From the NCBI GenBank assembly GCA_902480035.1, contig CABSRC010000027.1, positions 1 to 16,432 on the forward strand: a DNA stretch of 16,432 nucleotides, read 5' to 3'. The position numbers and the translations under genes are program-made. Positions 6,370 through 13,245 of the stretch are shown here, piece after piece (the stretch's first letter is position 1; each line of letters starts with the position of its first letter). This DNA is from an uncultured Streptococcus sp. (GTDB lineage Bacteria > Bacillota > Bacilli > Lactobacillales > Streptococcaceae). The notes beneath the pieces were generated by a model. The model made no database searches and was not told the DNA's origin. It saw nothing but the letters and a program-made list of their open reading frames with translations.

Positions 6370-8023
6370 CTTGTTTTCCTCCCTTTTGTTTCTTTGAGCG
6401 AATCAGGTAGATCACAATCGCTAGAAGGGTTGCCCCGAACAAGCCTGCTGCTAGAATGTAATCATAGTCAAAATCAACGAGATCAATCTTCTCTTCATAA
6501 GCAGCATCTTCTTCGTCATCTAGATCCTGCAGGGCACTTTTTCCGTGTTCATCTGCTACCTTTTGTTCTGCTTCTTTTCTGATTTCTTGCAAGCGTTCGA
6601 AGGTTTTCTCAGCTCTTGCCAAGCTTTCCTCTGTTGCCTTCTCACTCGCTTCTTCAGGCTGAGAAGCAAGGGCAATTTGTTCCTGATCACTCAGATCTTG
6701 TTCGACCATCCACTGAGACTCCAATCGTTCCATTTCAGTACGAATCGCCCCATCTTCGAATAAATCTGGATATTTGGCCACAAGGTCATTGATTCTTGAA
6801 ATAGTCCAATACCAAGAGCGATCATTGTAATGATCCCCTAATTCTTGGTAGGCTTGATAGGTGTTGAGAATATTGCCATAGTAGGGTAGGTATGGAGCAT
6901 TTCGTGGACTACCCATCGACAGCCACATGGTGCCTCCACCTGCACTCGCTGGGACATCGTCTTTCAGTTGGAAAATATGGGCCTCCATGACATTTGGATT
7001 GGAAATAGGGTATTTATAAACCTCATCAAACTCCCCTTTTTTCGGAATGCCTTTTCCATCCAGCTCCATTTGATCCTGTGGTTTATATTTGGTTCCTTCC
7101 AAACGATTGCGTTGCAGATTCATGGCATCGCGGAGGGTTAATTTTCGATCGGTTGTATGAAGAAGGTCAAAGGACGCATCGTCATATTTAACAGGAGAGC
7201 TTGGGTCTAGCGATTTGATTCCCGACCAAACCCGAGAGCGATCTGCTTCTTGCAAAGGCGGATTATAGGATTGAGAAACGTGGAATTTTCCGTCCACTTC
7301 CTTATAGCTATTGGCTTCTTTGGCGACTTTTTCAAGATCTTTTGAAGCGATCGTGCGTTCGGTATCCGACAGATCTACATGCCCTAAGAAGAAGGTATTT
7401 GGAAAGACCGCAAACCGATCCTCTGGGAAGAGAATCGCTGCATATTGGTGACCAGATAGGATTTCCATATACCAGACGCCTTCTTTATCGGCAATGGTCA
7501 CAATATTTCCTTCTGCAGCGCCTTTTTCTTCGACGATTTTAGCAATGAGTTCGACCCCTTCTCTTGCGGTTTTCACACTAGGGAGAACGATACTGGTCAA
7601 GCCCGATTCTGCAAGGCCATCCTTGACATAGGGATCCACTTTTTGGATCTTGTCATTTGCTGAAGCAGATACAGTAGCAGAAATGGAAACCCCATATTCG
7701 TTGAATCCTGCTTCGTCAAAAATTCCCTGATCAGGGGTGACATCTGGAACCGCTGTATACTTATAGCTAATCTCTGGCAAGGGATATTGAAAACCATTGG
7801 CAGCATCCTCAAAGATGGCTCCTTTTTTATTGTAGACACGCTCTCTGACCACAAAATTTTTATTATGGTTGGGCTCTAAATCTTCGGTACGTCCTACCAA
7901 GGTCGAGCCGTCGGCAGTCAGTTTCTTCCCGATGATGAAACCTGTACAAGCCTCAACAGGTTGAGCAATCAACAAAAGCGGAAGCAAGGCTGCTACAGCT
8001 GATCGAAAATAGTGCTTCTTCAT
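6362..8023 (-). CDS. Secreted, membrane-anchored C69-family dipeptidase
   Basis: A 553-residue protein of the PepD/U34 Ntn-hydrolase family. A 25-residue signal peptide ends ...AQPVEA, and the next residue is Cys26 of CTGFIIG, the N-terminal nucleophile of the family, so signal cleavage itself should expose the catalytic residue. Further family stretches are GRTEDLEP, GISATVSAS, and the FPNTFFLGHVD region. The catalytic part ends near residue 440. It is followed by an acidic, helical, probably coiled stalk (about 440-518, rich in E, K, A), one membrane helix (about 521-540), and a basic tail RSKKQKGGKQDD. No LPXTG sorting motif is present. Cytoplasmic Lactobacillus PepD lacks both the signal and the stalk. 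An AAGGAG site precedes the ATG. The gene heads an operon with the PrsW-like protease. Exact substrate is unknown. Confidence 0.9.
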   Translation of the reverse strand: MKKHYFRSAVAALLPLLLIAQPVEACTGFIIGKKLTADGSTLVGRTEDLEPNHNKNFVVRERVYNKKGAIFEDAANGFQYPLPEISYKYTAVPDVTPDQGIFDEAGFNEYGVSISATVSASANDKIQKVDPYVKDGLAESGLTSIVLPSVKTAREGVELIAKIVEEKGAAEGNIVTIADKEGVWYMEILSGHQYAAILFPEDRFAVFPNTFFLGHVDLSDTERTIASKDLEKVAKEANSYKEVDGKFHVSQSYNPPLQEADRSRVWSGIKSLDPSSPVKYDDASFDLLHTTDRKLTLRDAMNLQRNRLEGTKYKPQDQMELDGKGIPKKGEFDEVYKYPISNPNVMEAHIFQLKDDVPASAGGGTMWLSMGSPRNAPYLPYYGNILNTYQAYQELGDHYNDRSWYWTISRINDLVAKYPDLFEDGAIRTEMERLESQWMVEQDLSDQEQIALASQPEEASEKATEESLARAEKTFERLQEIRKEAEQKVADEHGKSALQDLDDEEDAAYEEKIDLVDFDYDYILAAGLFGATLLAIVIYLIRSKKQKGGKQDD

Positions 8024-8058
8024 CCTAAACTCCTTTTTAAAAATGTTTTTCCTTATTT

Positions 8059-8088
8059 AGTATACTCTTTTACAAGCCTATTTTGCAA
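8059..8088 (-). promoter_or_regulatory. Promoter of the dipeptidase-PrsW operon
   Basis: On the minus strand, TTGCAA (8083-8088), an 18-base spacer and TATACT (8059-8064). The predicted start lies about 30 bases before the ATG at 8023. Confidence 0.6.
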
Positions 8089-8098
8089 GCGATTCCAG
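8083..8098 (-). promoter_or_regulatory. Candidate CcpA (cre) site over the -35 box
   Basis: Plus-strand TTGCAAGCGATTCCAG fits the cre consensus WTGNAARCGNWWWCAW at 14 of 16 positions, including the central AAGCG. It overlaps the -35 box of the dipeptidase promoter, so CcpA binding would be expected to repress. This is consensus matching only. Confidence 0.45.
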
Positions 8099-8102
8099 CA
8101 AC

Positions 8103-8120
8103 CGTAAACGATTCGTAAAC
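8103..8120. promoter_or_regulatory. Tandem 11-base-spaced repeat upstream of the dipeptidase promoter
   Basis: CGTAAAC occurs at 8103-8109 and 8114-8120, one helical turn apart. This is the usual layout of an OmpR/PhoB-type response-regulator site. Each half is one base from the WalR pattern TGTWAH-N5-TGTWAH on the plus strand and one base from the CiaR pattern TTTAAG-N5-TTTAAG on the minus strand. Confidence 0.35.
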
Positions 8121-8151
8121 TATCAGAATTTTTGAGGAAAAATACTTTTTC

Positions 8152-8186
8152 AAAAAAAAGAGGCTGGGACAAAAGTCCTAGCCTCT
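8152..8186 (-). terminator. Terminator of mvaK1-mvaD-mvaK2-fni
   Basis: A 12-base-pair stem, 8159-8170 (AGAGGCTGGGAC) with 8175-8186, with one G-T pair. On the minus strand it is followed by at least seven T residues (A-run at 8152-8158). It is the last hairpin of the intergenic repeat. Confidence 0.85.
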
Positions 8187-8336
8187 CAATTATTTTTGGA
8201 TTGTCGAGCAAGACGCAGTGGTTGAGTGGGCTCTACTACGCTGATTTCATCAGCTTTTACAGCCCTACTCAACTGTGCGGAGGTGGGACGACGAAATCGA
8301 ATTCTAACGAATGACCGATTTCTGTCCCACTCTCTT
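8152..8336 (-). repeat. Streptococcal intergenic repeat with three hairpins
   Basis: This gap after fni is filled by a compact structured sequence. Read on the minus strand, it starts GAGAGTGGGACAGAAATCGG just past the fni stop. Three hairpins are visible: 8282-8331 (GTGGGAC/GTCCCAC outer stem, GAAATCG/CGATTTC inner), 8216-8275 (GTTGAGT..GGGCT against AGCCCT.ACTCAAC, with an inner GCTGAT/ATCAGC hairpin at 8240-8254), and the terminator at 8159-8186. From memory, near-identical sequences recur between genes in mitis and sanguinis group streptococci. Only one copy lies in this window, so the repeat status is recalled, not seen. Confidence 0.6.
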
Positions 8337-9341
8337 TCATTTTCTCTGTTGATTTGCTTGCCATAATTTTCCATAGAGGAGATAGTCGACTTTACGGAGC
8401 TCTTTCAGGTTCTGACAACCGAGCGCACAAAGGAGCAATCTGAGATCTTCTTTCCAGCCTTGGACAAGGACGATTACTTCTTCAATACTCTTAGTCTCTA
8501 CCATCTCAAGAAAAACGCGGGAAAGTCCTACGCCACGCGCTCCGAGGACCAAGGCCTTGACCATATCAAGAGGATGACGAATGCCCCCACTTGCGAGGAC
8601 CTCAACCTGATCCATTTGATCCTGTAACTGTAAGAGACACTGCGCAGTTGATTGTCCCCAATCATCCAGATAAGCGCGATTGCCACCACGACGATTCTCA
8701 ATATAGGCAAAACTAGTGCCACCGCGGCCAGAAATATCAACGGTTTTGATCCCAGCATCTAGCGCTGCCTGAACTGTTTTGGGATCCATCCCAAAGCCAA
8801 CTTCCTTCAGGACTACAGGCACAGGAAAGCCCTGCCCATAGCTCTTGAGATGGTCTTTCCAAGTGTGGAAAATCCGCTCCCCTTCGGGCATGAGTAACTC
8901 TTGCATCAGATTCACATGGACTTGAAGAAAGAGAGGTTGTAGCTCTTCCACTGTTCGCAAGCCCAAATCTGGCTCTTTATCGATGCCAATATTGGTTGCT
9001 AAAAGAAGATGAGGATGGTCTTTTTTGACCGCATACGATTGATCGTTCGGATCCTTCAGTGCTGCGCTGTAAGAGCCAGTCACAAAGAGTATCCCACAGG
9101 CTTCGGCTACTGCTGCTAACTTTTGATTGATCTCTTTGGCCCGCTTACTCCCGCCTGTCATGGCATTGATATAAAAAGGGACCTCCCAATCACGCCCTGC
9201 GAAATGGGTTGTCAAATCAATCTCCGCTAGATCCACAAGGGGGAGGGATCGGTGAATCAGCTCGATCTCATCAAAGCTATTATAGGAGGAGCTTTGCTCC
9301 AAGGCATAACGAATATGCTGGTCTTTTCGATTTTCGCTCAC
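8337..9341 (-). CDS. fni: Isopentenyl-diphosphate delta-isomerase, type 2 (FMN-dependent)
   Basis: A 334-residue TIM-barrel flavoenzyme that interconverts isopentenyl and dimethylallyl diphosphate using reduced FMN and Mg2+. Landmarks are FYINAMTGGSKRA at 56-68, the HVNLMQELLMPEGER stretch with Gln147 and Glu148 (proton transfer and metal binding in this family), SGRGGTSFAYIENRR (phosphate and FMN loop), and ASGGIRHPLDMVKALVLGAR (second FMN phosphate loop). The start codon is GTG, overlapping the mvaK2 stop in a GTGA arrangement, with GGGAGA as ribosome site, so translation is coupled. It is the last gene of the operon and produces the allylic primer for polyprenyl synthesis. Length is typical. 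Identity is very secure. Confidence 0.96.
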   Translation of the reverse strand: MSENRKDQHIRYALEQSSSYNSFDEIELIHRSLPLVDLAEIDLTTHFAGRDWEVPFYINAMTGGSKRAKEINQKLAAVAEACGILFVTGSYSAALKDPNDQSYAVKKDHPHLLLATNIGIDKEPDLGLRTVEELQPLFLQVHVNLMQELLMPEGERIFHTWKDHLKSYGQGFPVPVVLKEVGFGMDPKTVQAALDAGIKTVDISGRGGTSFAYIENRRGGNRAYLDDWGQSTAQCLLQLQDQMDQVEVLASGGIRHPLDMVKALVLGARGVGLSRVFLEMVETKSIEEVIVLVQGWKEDLRLLLCALGCQNLKELRKVDYLLYGKLWQANQQRK

Positions 9342-10345
9342 GAATCTCCCATCCTTTCTTGGTAAATGACTTCAATATTCTTTTTCTTCCAGCGCTTTAT
9401 CAAGATCTGAGTCTCAACTGGGTCAAAACTAAGGGCGATTCCACAGTCGCCTCCTCCAGCACCACTGGATTTGGCACAGGCAGAAAGGCCCTCTGTCGCT
9501 TCTTGTAGCTCTTTTAGAGCTGGGGTATAGATCAAAGGGTTCAAAGACTTTAGGTTCTTATCCGCACGTTTGATACTGGTCTCAATTTCCTTTTGGTTCC
9601 CTTCACGGAGGCCTTTTTCAAGATTCTTCACTGCGCTCTGACTCTCCTGAAGAAATTCTTCCTTGATCGCTCCCTTGACCTGGCGGATCAAATCACTTGA
9701 AATCGCTGGTTCCTTGGTCCAACCGACCAGAAAATCATAAGCGATGGCTGGCTGGATCGAGCAGATCTGGTAGTCCCAATCCAGGTCTAAAACTTGTGAA
9801 AGGGGCTGAGAAGTCAAGACTTCATGCAACCAAACCCGATCAAAGGATTGGTAATAAATCAAGTCCTCGTAAGCGATACAAGCCAAATCGCCCATGGAAC
9901 CATTGTCCCCTCTTTGCACCAAAACCACTGCTGCTAGTCGAAAGAGCAGATCTGGATTTAAGTCTAACTCATACAGAGCAGCCATGGCCTTGATTACGAG
10001 CAAGACCACACTTCCGCTGGAACCAATCCCATACTTTTTCCCCTCTTCGCCCAATGTTCCCCTAAGGTGAAGATCAAAGGGTTTAGGGGCTATCCCCTGA
10101 TCTTTCAGCCACTCTTCCATGAGCTGAATGGTCTCTTGAATCAAGGCGTAGTCCTTATTTGGGGTCAAATCTACCTTGTAACCAAAAAGGTCTGAGGCTA
10201 GCTGGTAGGCTGTTGCTTCTTGGATGGTAGCTGATAGATAAATGGGGATAAACTGAATCACTGCCCCATAGCCAGGTGTTAGCACCGCGTATTCTCCAGC
10301 TAGATAGAGCTTACCTCCAGTCTGTACCTGATACTTAGTCTTCAT
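9338..10345 (-). CDS. mvaK2: Phosphomevalonate kinase
   Basis: A 335-residue GHMP-family kinase that phosphorylates 5-phosphomevalonate to 5-diphosphomevalonate with ATP. The start chosen is the ATG at 10345, giving MKTKYQVQTGGKLYLAGEYA. It has AAAGGA upstream and matches the family N-terminus (GKLYLAGEYAVL); a longer frame from 10393 would lie deep inside mvaD. The ATP-binding loop is GEEGKKYGIGSSGSVV at 99-114, the RGDNGSMGDLAC segment carries the substrate-side residues, and the third GHMP motif is AKSSGAGGGDCGIAL near the C-terminus. The gene overlaps mvaD by 11 bases and fni by 4. It closely resembles the pneumococcal enzyme. Identity is very secure. Confidence 0.96.
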   Translation of the reverse strand: MKTKYQVQTGGKLYLAGEYAVLTPGYGAVIQFIPIYLSATIQEATAYQLASDLFGYKVDLTPNKDYALIQETIQLMEEWLKDQGIAPKPFDLHLRGTLGEEGKKYGIGSSGSVVLLVIKAMAALYELDLNPDLLFRLAAVVLVQRGDNGSMGDLACIAYEDLIYYQSFDRVWLHEVLTSQPLSQVLDLDWDYQICSIQPAIAYDFLVGWTKEPAISSDLIRQVKGAIKEEFLQESQSAVKNLEKGLREGNQKEIETSIKRADKNLKSLNPLIYTPALKELQEATEGLSACAKSSGAGGGDCGIALSFDPVETQILIKRWKKKNIEVIYQERMGDS

Positions 10346-11285
10346 CTTGAGGGTCCTTTGTTTTAGATACGATGGTCCGATAGCGGGCATCAAATAAAGG
10401 CACCAGCTGATCCAAGTCTTCTTCTAAACAGAGAACCTTAACATTCGGCCCTGCATCCATGGTAAAGTAACAAGCATGGCCTGCAGCGCGAAGCTCACGG
10501 ACAAAGTCCATAGCTTTGTGGCTTTCTTCTGTCAAGTAGCTAAAGGCTGGAGTGGCTGTTCTAGTCGTCGCATGCATAGCAAGGGCATTGCGCTCTGTCA
10601 GCTGACCGACATGTTCAAAATTATTGCCAGCTAGATAGTCCAGCATATCCTTATAATCTTGTCTAGACTCTTCGATCCATTCTTTGAAATTAGTCGAAGT
10701 CTCCATGCAGCGTTTCATCCCTTCCCGGCTGGAAACGGGCTTTTGCTTGTCATTGAGAACCAGCATGATCATAGCCAGTTTCAGGTCTGTTTTAACCTTA
10801 TAAATTTCTCCACTTTCTTTGTCCCAGGCTGCTAAGGGTCCAAAGAAAGACCGTGAAGAAGAACCCGAAGCAAACTTGGCTTTTTGAGCTAATTCCTCCT
10901 GACTCAAGCCCAAATCATAATACCGATTGCAAGCCTTGACGAGAGCAGAGAGACCACTCGAGCTAGAGGACAAGCCTGCTGCTGTTGGCATGTTGTTGCT
11001 GGTATCCACTCGAACAAATCCCGCTTCATTTGCTGGCTTCAAGCCATCAATCACAGCTCCAATTTTGGCTTGCTCAGCTGGATTTTGGAATTCCCCATCG
11101 ATGTAAAATTCATGCGCAGTCGCATTTGCTGGCAAGGGAGAGAGACTGGTCTCTGTATACATATTTTCTAAGGTCAACGAAATCGAACTGGTCGAAGGGA
11201 CCATCTGTTTGGCATCTTCTTTTCCCCAGTATTTGATAATCGCGATATTGGCATAGGACTTAGCCTTTACAGGTTTTCGATCCAT
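10335..11285 (-). CDS. mvaD: Diphosphomevalonate decarboxylase
   Basis: A 316-residue GHMP-fold enzyme that converts mevalonate 5-diphosphate to isopentenyl diphosphate with loss of CO2 and use of ATP. Motifs seen are the N-terminal NIAIIKYWGK (13-22), the phosphate-binding loop NMPTAAGLSSSSSGLSALVK (98-117), SGSSSRSFFGP (140-150), and the catalytic aspartate Asp277 in FTMDAGPNVKV. Length matches pneumococcal MvaD. The ATG lies 19 bases inside the end of mvaK1, and the stop is inside the first codons of mvaK2, so all three are translated in a coupled way. Identity is very secure. Confidence 0.96.
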   Translation of the reverse strand: MDRKPVKAKSYANIAIIKYWGKEDAKQMVPSTSSISLTLENMYTETSLSPLPANATAHEFYIDGEFQNPAEQAKIGAVIDGLKPANEAGFVRVDTSNNMPTAAGLSSSSSGLSALVKACNRYYDLGLSQEELAQKAKFASGSSSRSFFGPLAAWDKESGEIYKVKTDLKLAMIMLVLNDKQKPVSSREGMKRCMETSTNFKEWIEESRQDYKDMLDYLAGNNFEHVGQLTERNALAMHATTRTATPAFSYLTEESHKAMDFVRELRAAGHACYFTMDAGPNVKVLCLEEDLDQLVPLFDARYRTIVSKTKDPQDED

Positions 11286-12151
11286 GTATGGTGCGCTCCT
11301 TCTTTTTCTAATGCATGAGCAATGGTTGCTGCTTCACGAGAATCCTTGACGAGGGCAATCACACAGCCACCAAGACCGCCTCCGCTCATTTTAGCGCCTA
11401 AGGCCCCATTCTCAAGGGCAACGGCAACCAGGTGGTCTGCTTCAACACAGCTGACACCCACGGCTCTCAAGTGCTCATGGCAAGTAGTCAAAGCCTGTCC
11501 TAGGTTCGTTAGATCATTCATTTTCAGAGCCTCTTCCACCTGCTGGGTCAACTGACCAATCTCATGGAAATGGGGCAAAACTTCCTGCCCTTTGGCTTCA
11601 ACCTTTTGAATCGCCTCACGGGTATTGCCGTGAATTCCCGTATCCGCAATCACCAAGCTCGCTTTTATACCCAGCTCCAGCGGGTAAAAGCCGACATTTC
11701 GGATAAATTTAATGGCTTGATCGCTCAAACAAGTCTTGGCATCGAGCCCACTTGGATTCATATGGGCAATGGTTTCTGCTCGATTGACCAGGATTTCTAA
11801 GGTCTCATCATCCAGCTCCTCTTGATAATAGTCAAAAACTGCACGAATGGCTGCGATACTCACCGCCGCAGACGATCCCATCCCCCGTTTTTCCGGTACC
11901 ATGGACTGAATCCGGCAGCGAATCCGGGCCTCTTTAATCCCGAGGTGCTCAAGAGACGCAAAAACTGCCATGGACAAAGTGTCATCTTCAAACAAAATCC
12001 ATGGACTATCTGACGGAATGATCTGGCAGGTCACTTCGATATGATGGAGAGGCAAAGCAATAGCCGGATAACCATAGACCACCGCATGCTCTCCAATTAA
12101 GATAATTTTACTATGCGCCCTTCCGACGCCTATCTCTTTGTTCATATTCAT
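11267..12151 (-). CDS. mvaK1: Mevalonate kinase
   Basis: A 294-residue GHMP kinase that makes 5-phosphomevalonate from mevalonate and ATP. It is the first gene of the lower-pathway operon. Motifs are GRAHSKIILIGEHAVVYGYP (10-29), the ATP loop PEKRGMGSSAAVS (86-98), the catalytic Asp137 in NPSGLDAKTC, and KMSGGGLGGCVIAL near the C-terminus. There are two nearby ATG codons, 12151 and 12145 (MNMNKE); the ribosome site GAGCGAG is weak and fits the first only loosely, so the start is uncertain by two residues. The pneumococcal enzyme is inhibited by diphosphomevalonate, which would give pathway feedback at this step; this sequence does not test that. Identity is very secure. Confidence 0.96.
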   Translation of the reverse strand: MNMNKEIGVGRAHSKIILIGEHAVVYGYPAIALPLHHIEVTCQIIPSDSPWILFEDDTLSMAVFASLEHLGIKEARIRCRIQSMVPEKRGMGSSAAVSIAAIRAVFDYYQEELDDETLEILVNRAETIAHMNPSGLDAKTCLSDQAIKFIRNVGFYPLELGIKASLVIADTGIHGNTREAIQKVEAKGQEVLPHFHEIGQLTQQVEEALKMNDLTNLGQALTTCHEHLRAVGVSCVEADHLVAVALENGALGAKMSGGGLGGCVIALVKDSREAATIAHALEKEGAHHTWIENL

Positions 12152-12166
12152 CTCGCTCTATTAAGG

Positions 12167-12180
12167 TCATTACTATTTTA
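12167..12180 (-). promoter_or_regulatory. mvaK1 promoter, -10 region
   Basis: On the minus strand TAAAATAGTAATGA, with the -10 box TAAAAT at 12175-12180 and an expected start near 12168, giving a short leader of about 17 bases. There is no good -35 box. The perfect dyad AAAAGC-GAT-GCTTTT at 12196-12210 covers that position. The string matches the mvaS promoter at 13 of 14 bases. Confidence 0.55.
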
Positions 12181-12253
12181 ATATAAATCAGCCAAAAAAG
12201 CGATGCTTTTGAAGGAAATCCAACCTAAGACGGAGTTGAGTTCTATCTGACAG

Positions 12254-12291
12254 ATAGCAAAAGGCCAGGATCCATCATCCTAGCCTGCTAT
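12254..12291 (-). terminator. Terminator of cppA-serine hydrolase
   Basis: The 10-base-pair stem 12262-12271 with 12277-12286 (one wobble on the minus strand) is extended by ATAGC (12254-12258) with GCTAT (12287-12291) around an AAA bulge, which gives UUU on the minus transcript. It starts three bases after the serine hydrolase stop codon. Confidence 0.75.
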
Positions 12292-12293
12292 TT

Positions 12294-13229
12294 CTATTTC
12301 TCAAATTCTTGTTTGATCAAGTCCATCAAAGAGTTGCGGTCCAGGATCCATTGGGCCCGTTCGTCCTTCTCATAGGTCCGGTTGGACAAAAAGATCACAG
12401 CTTCCTGCCTCTTGCGATTGTACATGATGAAGGTTCCTGTATAGCCCGTATGATCCAACCAGTCCCCCTCTAGATTCCATCCAAGAGCGCGGGTCTTGCC
12501 CTCTTCACGCGCAAAATTCTGAGACAAGTCACGCGCAAAATCATCCTTCAGATAATGCTCTAAGAAGCGCTCTAGATCAGCAACAGTTGAAAAAAGTCCT
12601 GCACTTCCCGCATGAGGGCCCAGAACTCTCGCTTTGGGATCATGAACACTTCCAGAAGCAAGGCCACGGACCGTTGGCACCGCCTTTTCGACCGGTCCAA
12701 ACCGTGTCTCTGTCATCTTCCAAGGTGTAAAAATCAGCTCTTCAAATAAACGATCCAAGGACTGGTGAAACCTGTCTTCTAACCAAAAGCCCAGCAAAAG
12801 AAAATTGACGTCGGTGTAATGAAAACTCTTGTCTTCTTTTATCTGCAAATTTTCAAGGGCTGTTTTCAACTGTCTCGCATCCAATTGATCCCGGTTGGGG
12901 ATAAAAGGATCGAGCCCAGAAGTATGGGTCAAGAGTTCCCGGATGGTCGTCTTCTCATGAGCAAAACGCGGGTAAAGCTCTTTAAAGGGGCGATCGAGTG
13001 GAAGCTCCCCTTTCGCATACAAAAAGGCACAGATGGTAGCGACTCCGACGACCTTACTGACACTGGCCAAATCATAGACCAGATCAGCCTCTACTGGCTC
13101 TCCTTTTTCAGGGTCCGCAAGTCCTAGATAGTGCTCACTCCACTGACCATTGCGGTAAAGCCCAAGAGAGGCACCTGGATAGATGCCTTCTTGGATTTGT
13201 TCGGTAATTTTTTCGATGATTGCCTTCAC
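12294..13229 (-). CDS. Serine hydrolase, beta-lactamase / class C-like family
   Basis: A protein of about 311 residues with the class C beta-lactamase/esterase fold. The SxxK motif is SVSK (Ser56, Lys59 from this start) in VYDLASVSKVVG, the second motif is YTDVN in HYTDVNFLLLGFW, and the third is HTG in LDHTGYTGTF. There is no signal peptide, so a cytoplasmic location is likely, unlike secreted penicillin-binding relatives. The start is uncertain: the GTG at 13229 has GGAG eight bases upstream, the ATG at 13235 is only two bases from it, and the longer frame to 13322 lies within cppA. It follows cppA by 16 bases, as one operon. Activity on esters or small peptides is plausible; lactam resistance is not implied. 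Confidence 0.88.
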   Translation of the reverse strand: MKAIIEKITEQIQEGIYPGASLGLYRNGQWSEHYLGLADPEKGEPVEADLVYDLASVSKVVGVATICAFLYAKGELPLDRPFKELYPRFAHEKTTIRELLTHTSGLDPFIPNRDQLDARQLKTALENLQIKEDKSFHYTDVNFLLLGFWLEDRFHQSLDRLFEELIFTPWKMTETRFGPVEKAVPTVRGLASGSVHDPKARVLGPHAGSAGLFSTVADLERFLEHYLKDDFARDLSQNFAREEGKTRALGWNLEGDWLDHTGYTGTFIMYNRKRQEAVIFLSNRTYEKDERAQWILDRNSLMDLIKQEFEK

Positions 13230-13245
13230 GCTCATCACTCCATTC

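Noticed and set aside
8186..8374. 62-codon minus-strand ORF over the end of fni and the intergenic repeat
   Set aside because: It lies mostly inside the structured repeat, has no ribosome site, and begins inside fni in another frame. It looks like a by-product of the repeat.
10345..10393. Upstream extension of mvaK2 to an ATG at 10393
   Set aside because: It would add 16 residues unlike the family and overlap mvaD by about 60 bases; the ATG at 10345 has a ribosome site and the expected N-terminus.
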